Part shown: positions 14,003 through 17,440 of the stretch, one piece after another
Layout: each line of letters begins with the position of its first letter
Numbering within the stretch: position 1 is the stretch's first letter
Assembly (NCBI GenBank): GCA_015522885.1
Contig: WALJ01000009.1
Span: forward strand, 1 to 17,440
Origin: Thermoplasmata archaeon
Lineage (GTDB): Archaea; Thermoplasmatota; Thermoplasmata; WALJ01
Reading direction: 5' to 3'
DNA: 17,440 bases
Notes under the pieces: model-generated
What the model was told of the DNA's origin: nothing
Seen by the model: the letters and a program-made list of their open reading frames with translations, nothing else
Database searches by the model: none
Made by a program: the position numbers and the translations under genes

Positions 14003-15373
14003 TTTATAGACATAAGCGAAAAGGAAGAACAGAAGTATCACAGTTCCGAAAACATACATCAGAGCATCCGTGCCTTCGGTCCGAAGCTTTCCTTCATCCG
14101 TTTCAAAGGAAGCGAACGCTGTGTTATCTTTTGTGTTCCACTCCTTCGCATGGTGCAGTGCGCTTATTTTCGCCTCGAATTCCCCGCTTCCATTAACTCG
14201 CAGGGCAAAATTCATCTTTTCATGGGCTTTCAGGGCAAACCTTTCGCTCTCGGGTGGGCCGCTTCCCGAACTGAGCGTGAGAAGAGCGCTCACGCTGTAA
14301 TTCCCCTGATTCTCAACGCTTATGTTCGCAACCCCATCGGATATCGAAAAATGTGTTATCCTGAGGTTCGTTCTCTTTTCGGATACCGCGAGATACGGGT
14401 CACCGGATATCGACAGGAGATAGACCAGGGCATCCCTGTTCTTCTCGAATATCCCTTGGATTTCATCGGGCGGAGGTATGAACTCCTTTCCGAGTTCGAT
14501 GGTGAACGGCAGGCAGGTTGTGTTCGCATAGAGCCAGTCATCGCTGTCCCCTGTGGTAACATAGGTATCCTTTCCTTCGATCACCGTGTAATTGTTGTAT
14601 TCTGCCATTTCGTTCCCTATTGCCTCCATCAGCTCGTTATCCATGGGCTCGGGGTCAAGAGAGTTCCCCCAGGGGTGATAGATTATCTTCCCGTAGCTGT
14701 GAAAAGAAACCGAAAATGTGAAGTTATGACTGAGGGCGAGCGCCCTTATCGCCTTGGTCTCATTCTCCGAGAACGGGTGCGGGCCGCAGTATATGTCACT
14801 ATTCGGATCATGGCTTGCGCCCTGCTTTCCCCAGAGGTGCCCGTAGTTCCGGTTAAGGTCCACGCCGATGCCGTCAATGATACCATCTCCGTTCGCATCT
14901 ATGGGCCTTCTGTTCTTCCTCCATCCGGTATGGCCCTCCCATGCGTACTCATAGCCGTCAGGATTTACCACCGGGACAATCCATATCTCATTCGAGTCCA
15001 CGATATTCCGCACGGTCATGTTCGAAGAGTAGTTCTCAGCAAGGAATTCCGCGAACATCAGGGGCACCTCCACCGATATCAGTTCCTTCGCATGGTGCCC
15101 TCCCATTATAAGGACCTCCGGTTCGTTCTCCTCTTTCCACGCATTGTCGGATATCTTCAACGCCCATATCGTTCGGCCTTCGTAGGTCGTTCCGAGGGAA
15201 TGGAGAGCGCATATCTTCGGATATGTGCCGTTTAGATACTGGAGCTTTTCGCTTATCTGCTGATAGTCTGGATAGCCAGGAATCTCGGCACCGGCATTGA
15301 AAGATGAAAAAACAGGAGAAATGAGTACAAGTAAAAGGATTGCGGAAGCAAGCCTACGAGCCCAGTGACTCAC
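13985..15373 (-). CDS. Secreted, membrane-anchored M14 zinc carboxypeptidase
   Basis: 462 residues from a GTG start. A signal peptide covers about 1-29 (hydrophobic core ILLLVLISPVFSS), the M14 peptidase domain about 35-325, a beta domain about 330-425, and a C-terminal membrane helix (about 435-457) ends in KSLKKD, so the protein should sit on the outer face. Zinc ligands H94 and E97 (GGHHAKEL) and H225 (SFHSYG), substrate-binding N174-R175 (DLNRNYG) and catalytic E293 (FTIELG) are all present, so it should be active. A D-A-N-G-D-G-x-x-D segment (159-167) resembles a calcium loop next to the active site. The start overlaps the end of the large surface-protein gene by 20 bases, giving translational coupling. 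Zinc carboxypeptidases remove C-terminal amino acids; the target is unknown. Confidence 0.88.
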   Translation of the reverse strand: MSHWARRLASAILLLVLISPVFSSFNAGAEIPGYPDYQQISEKLQYLNGTYPKICALHSLGTTYEGRTIWALKISDNAWKEENEPEVLIMGGHHAKELISVEVPLMFAEFLAENYSSNMTVRNIVDSNEIWIVPVVNPDGYEYAWEGHTGWRKNRRPIDANGDGIIDGIGVDLNRNYGHLWGKQGASHDPNSDIYCGPHPFSENETKAIRALALSHNFTFSVSFHSYGKIIYHPWGNSLDPEPMDNELMEAIGNEMAEYNNYTVIEGKDTYVTTGDSDDWLYANTTCLPFTIELGKEFIPPPDEIQGIFEKNRDALVYLLSISGDPYLAVSEKRTNLRITHFSISDGVANISVENQGNYSVSALLTLSSGSGPPESERFALKAHEKMNFALRVNGSGEFEAKISALHHAKEWNTKDNTAFASFETDEGKLRTEGTDALMYVFGTVILLFFLFAYVYKSLKKD

Positions 15374-17440
15374 CGGTTATCACCACGTCGTCTACATAGA
15401 ATCCTCCGAAGCCGGCCGTGCTGTCTTCATAATGGTCATATGTCGATGCACTCGTGGTTACCACTCTGAACCTGAGGAGTATGACATTCCCGGAGAATGC
15501 GCTCAGGTCCACATTCAATCTCATGAGCGAGCCTGCTTCGGTCCAGTAATTTCCCGCATTTGTGCCTGTATAGGTCCTGTTTGCCGAATTATTCGTCCCG
15601 GAAACACCCCATGCTGTTCTAACCCCGAGGTTTATTGCGGTCCATTTTACTCCATTATCTGTCGATATCTCCACTCTGAAACCATCAGGAGGTGCTCCGC
15701 TCTGGTTGTTTATATTGAACTTAAAGTAGGCGCTCAGCTGAGCATTCCAGGCATTTGTCAGGTCTATGGGTCTCGTTATCAGAGAATCGTCTATTCCTCC
15801 TCTGAAATAACCTGTGGACGGGTCTCCGTTCCACCATGCATGCGTGCTGTGTCCGTTTCTGTCCTGGGTCAATGCGAGCTGCCAGACATCCGACATGTTG
15901 CCGTTTATGTTGCTCGCGGAATTGCCCTCTCGGGATATGACAACTTTGACATCGTCTATATACCAGCCGTAACCGGTTCCGCCGCCGTACTCTGTGTAGT
16001 TGAACTTTATCTTCACCTGGGAGAGCTGGCCCTGAGAAAGTCCCCGAAGATCTCTAAGCAGGTTAACCTTTACAAATTCCCAGCCAAAGGTCCCCTTGGC
16101 GCTTACCCCGTTCCAGCAGTACAGGATGGAATTTCCGAAGGAGTCCTCACGCTCTACACCGAGTTTCAGGTTTCCGGTATAAGAGCCTACAGAAGGCATC
16201 ACGTATTTCCACTTCCATGTTCCGCTGTCGTTGTATCCAAGTTCGAGGAACCCGCCATTCGCACCCGGCACGATATTGTATTTGTTCCAGAAAGTGAGGG
16301 TTGCAGAGGATGTGTTCCTCAGATCCACGCTCGGGGTCACGGCTGTCTTGTTGGTGTTGGAAGAAGGAGGCAGACTTCCACCACCGGTACTGGTGAAGGC
16401 GATCACGGAAAATGACCACGTGCGTGGGTCTCCCGTGTATGCACCAGAAGATTCCACATAATCAGATACCGTGAGACTCACAGTATCCCCGTCGGTCCAG
16501 TTGTCATGGCTCCATATGGCGGTGTCATCTGTCTGGTATGTCGTGAACCACCCCTCGAATGTATATGATACGGTTGTTCCGCTGTTCTGAGATAGAGTGG
16601 GGGTCTTCGAGGTATCCATCGACCTGTTGAACACGATATCGACATACTGGCTGGGAAGCGCTGTCTTCCCATCCGGAGGATATGCTTCGGAGACTCCCGG
16701 AGGTCCGGGTGTAAAATGTTCGAAGCCCTCTATTCTCGAATTGTAGGTGGATGTGCCCCATACCAATTCCCCATAATTTCCAGACAAACTCCAACTAGTA
16801 TATAGATAGTAATAGACCGTCCATGTGCTGCTTCCGAGATTTGTGGAACCGAGCGCCTCTGTGGTGAAGGTGGCCACCTCTGAGCTTGAAGATGGCGGGT
16901 TGTTGCTATCAAGATACACCCGGACCACCACCGAATCCGTTGGAGAAAGAGAGGCACCCGGGCATGTCCATGTAGCGCTTACCAATCCGTAATTTGGATA
17001 GGATTGAGATGCGATAGCCACAGGAGTTCCGGAGGTCACCTCCGTTTCGGTTCCGCCACTGTCTCTGATCCATACCCGGATGCCGGCATATACCGTAGAG
17101 CTGTATACTATCGAAGAGGTGGCGGAACTGCTGCTCTGTGCGGTTCCAAGTATATATGCGTTCAATCCATTCACAGTCTGAGTATCCGAGCGCATATACC
17201 TGGTTTCAACGGCATTCGTCGTAGGTCCGGACAATGAGGACCTTGTGCCTCCGCCACGGCTATTATCCATGGTAAAATCCGCTGACCGCGTAACATTTCC
17301 CGCTCCGGCGGCTCCCCCACCGCCCGAGGCTATGGACTGGGCTATGCCTCTAATCTGCGCGAAGATGTCATTAAGCTGGCTGGAATCCGTGGTATAGTAA
17401 TAGTGGCCGATGTTCGGGTCTGGGTCAGTGAATTCAGACA
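15354..17440 (-). CDS. Large secreted multi-domain protein (vWA end, Ig-like, two immune-inhibitor-A/MAM-like sandwiches), 5' end outside window
   Basis: The frame is open to the window edge, so the start is missing; 694 residues are visible. Residues 1-27 (GHYYYTTDSSQLNDIFAQI and following) look like the last strand and helix of a von Willebrand A domain. A Gly/Ala linker follows (about 28-45), then a Ser/Thr-rich beta domain (about 75-240), an SbsA-type Ig-like domain (about 249-347: PPDGKTALPS, IVFNRSMD, WSFSV), and two lectin-like sandwiches ending in WYIDDVKVVIS (about 496) and FYVDDVVITGE (near the end). The last has THAWWNGD, TRPIDL and FRVVT, as in M6 immune-inhibitor-A-type C-terminal domains. 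Composition is rich in Ser, Thr, Gly and Asn, with many NxS/T sites. It is a probable cell-surface or exported adhesion/pilus-type protein, followed by and coupled to the M14 carboxypeptidase. No sorting helix is seen at its C-terminus. Confidence 0.8.
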   Translation of the reverse strand, partial: SEFTDPDPNIGHYYYTTDSSQLNDIFAQIRGIAQSIASGGGGAAGAGNVTRSADFTMDNSRGGGTRSSLSGPTTNAVETRYMRSDTQTVNGLNAYILGTAQSSSSATSSIVYSSTVYAGIRVWIRDSGGTETEVTSGTPVAIASQSYPNYGLVSATWTCPGASLSPTDSVVVRVYLDSNNPPSSSSEVATFTTEALGSTNLGSSTWTVYYYLYTSWSLSGNYGELVWGTSTYNSRIEGFEHFTPGPPGVSEAYPPDGKTALPSQYVDIVFNRSMDTSKTPTLSQNSGTTVSYTFEGWFTTYQTDDTAIWSHDNWTDGDTVSLTVSDYVESSGAYTGDPRTWSFSVIAFTSTGGGSLPPSSNTNKTAVTPSVDLRNTSSATLTFWNKYNIVPGANGGFLELGYNDSGTWKWKYVMPSVGSYTGNLKLGVEREDSFGNSILYCWNGVSAKGTFGWEFVKVNLLRDLRGLSQGQLSQVKIKFNYTEYGGGTGYGWYIDDVKVVISREGNSASNINGNMSDVWQLALTQDRNGHSTHAWWNGDPSTGYFRGGIDDSLITRPIDLTNAWNAQLSAYFKFNINNQSGAPPDGFRVEISTDNGVKWTAINLGVRTAWGVSGTNNSANRTYTGTNAGNYWTEAGSLMRLNVDLSAFSGNVILLRFRVVTTSASTYDHYEDSTAGFGGFYVDDVVITGESLGS

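Noticed and set aside
14150..15235. 361-codon open frame on the + strand
   Set aside because: It lies fully opposite the M14 carboxypeptidase, which has a full set of catalytic residues; the + strand product has no recognisable motif.
15432..16415. 327-codon open frame on the + strand
   Set aside because: Opposite the repeated Ser/Thr/Gly-rich domains of the surface protein; many cysteines and no coherent fold, so an antisense shadow.
1..17440. Insertion sequence, integrase, toxin-antitoxin or defence genes
   Set aside because: No transposase, recombinase, nuclease-methylase or toxin-like product was found in any frame, and no terminal inverted repeats of a mobile element were seen.

Overview
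The window looks like a stretch of a euryarchaeal chromosome of about 50% G+C, tentatively from the Thermoplasmatota side. The strongest evidence for Archaea is the sn-glycerol-1-phosphate dehydrogenase (makes the archaeal lipid backbone), UPF0179, an SbcD-related archaeal phosphoesterase and an archaeal-type valyl-tRNA synthetase. Arginine AGA/AGG and isoleucine ATA codons are heavily used. Several genes have a TATA box about 22-28 bases before the start codon, as expected for leaderless mRNAs, whereas genes inside operons carry GGTG or GGAGGT ribosome sites. The lineage below Archaea is inference.

Layout. 1-1088 (-): large subunit of a 3-isopropylmalate/homoaconitate dehydratase, cut by the window edge. 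1311-2848 (-): tight operon of ribonuclease HII, an SCP2 sterol-carrier domain protein and a gamma-carbonic-anhydrase-like protein. 2914-7056 (+): operon of ValRS, a UPF0104 flippase-like membrane protein and a CYTH/CyaB-type protein. 7062-8156 (-): a membrane-anchored CPYC thioredoxin-fold protein and a small [4Fe-4S] ferredoxin. 8157-8608: non-coding DNA holding an array of hairpins with a 45-base period. 8609-10889 (+): nucleotide-sugar 6-dehydrogenase and sulfotransferase. 10884-11594 (-): metallophosphoesterase. 11648-14002 (+): PurQ, G1P dehydrogenase and UPF0179. 13985-17440 (-): a large secreted multi-domain protein cut by the edge, followed by an M14 zinc carboxypeptidase.

Themes. 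Most of the window is housekeeping: tRNA charging, purine and lipid synthesis, RNA/DNA hybrid removal. The accessory parts concern the cell surface: uronic-acid and sulfate decoration of glycans, a von Willebrand A-type surface protein coupled to a membrane-anchored carboxypeptidase, and an extracytoplasmic thiol protein.

The least explained item is the array at 8310-8519. Five copies of a 14-base dyad alternate with a second hairpin. One dyad copy carries a paired, compensated base change, and the second hairpin exists in two unrelated sequence versions of similar shape. This suggests selection on the fold, or on palindromic protein sites, and not on a protein.
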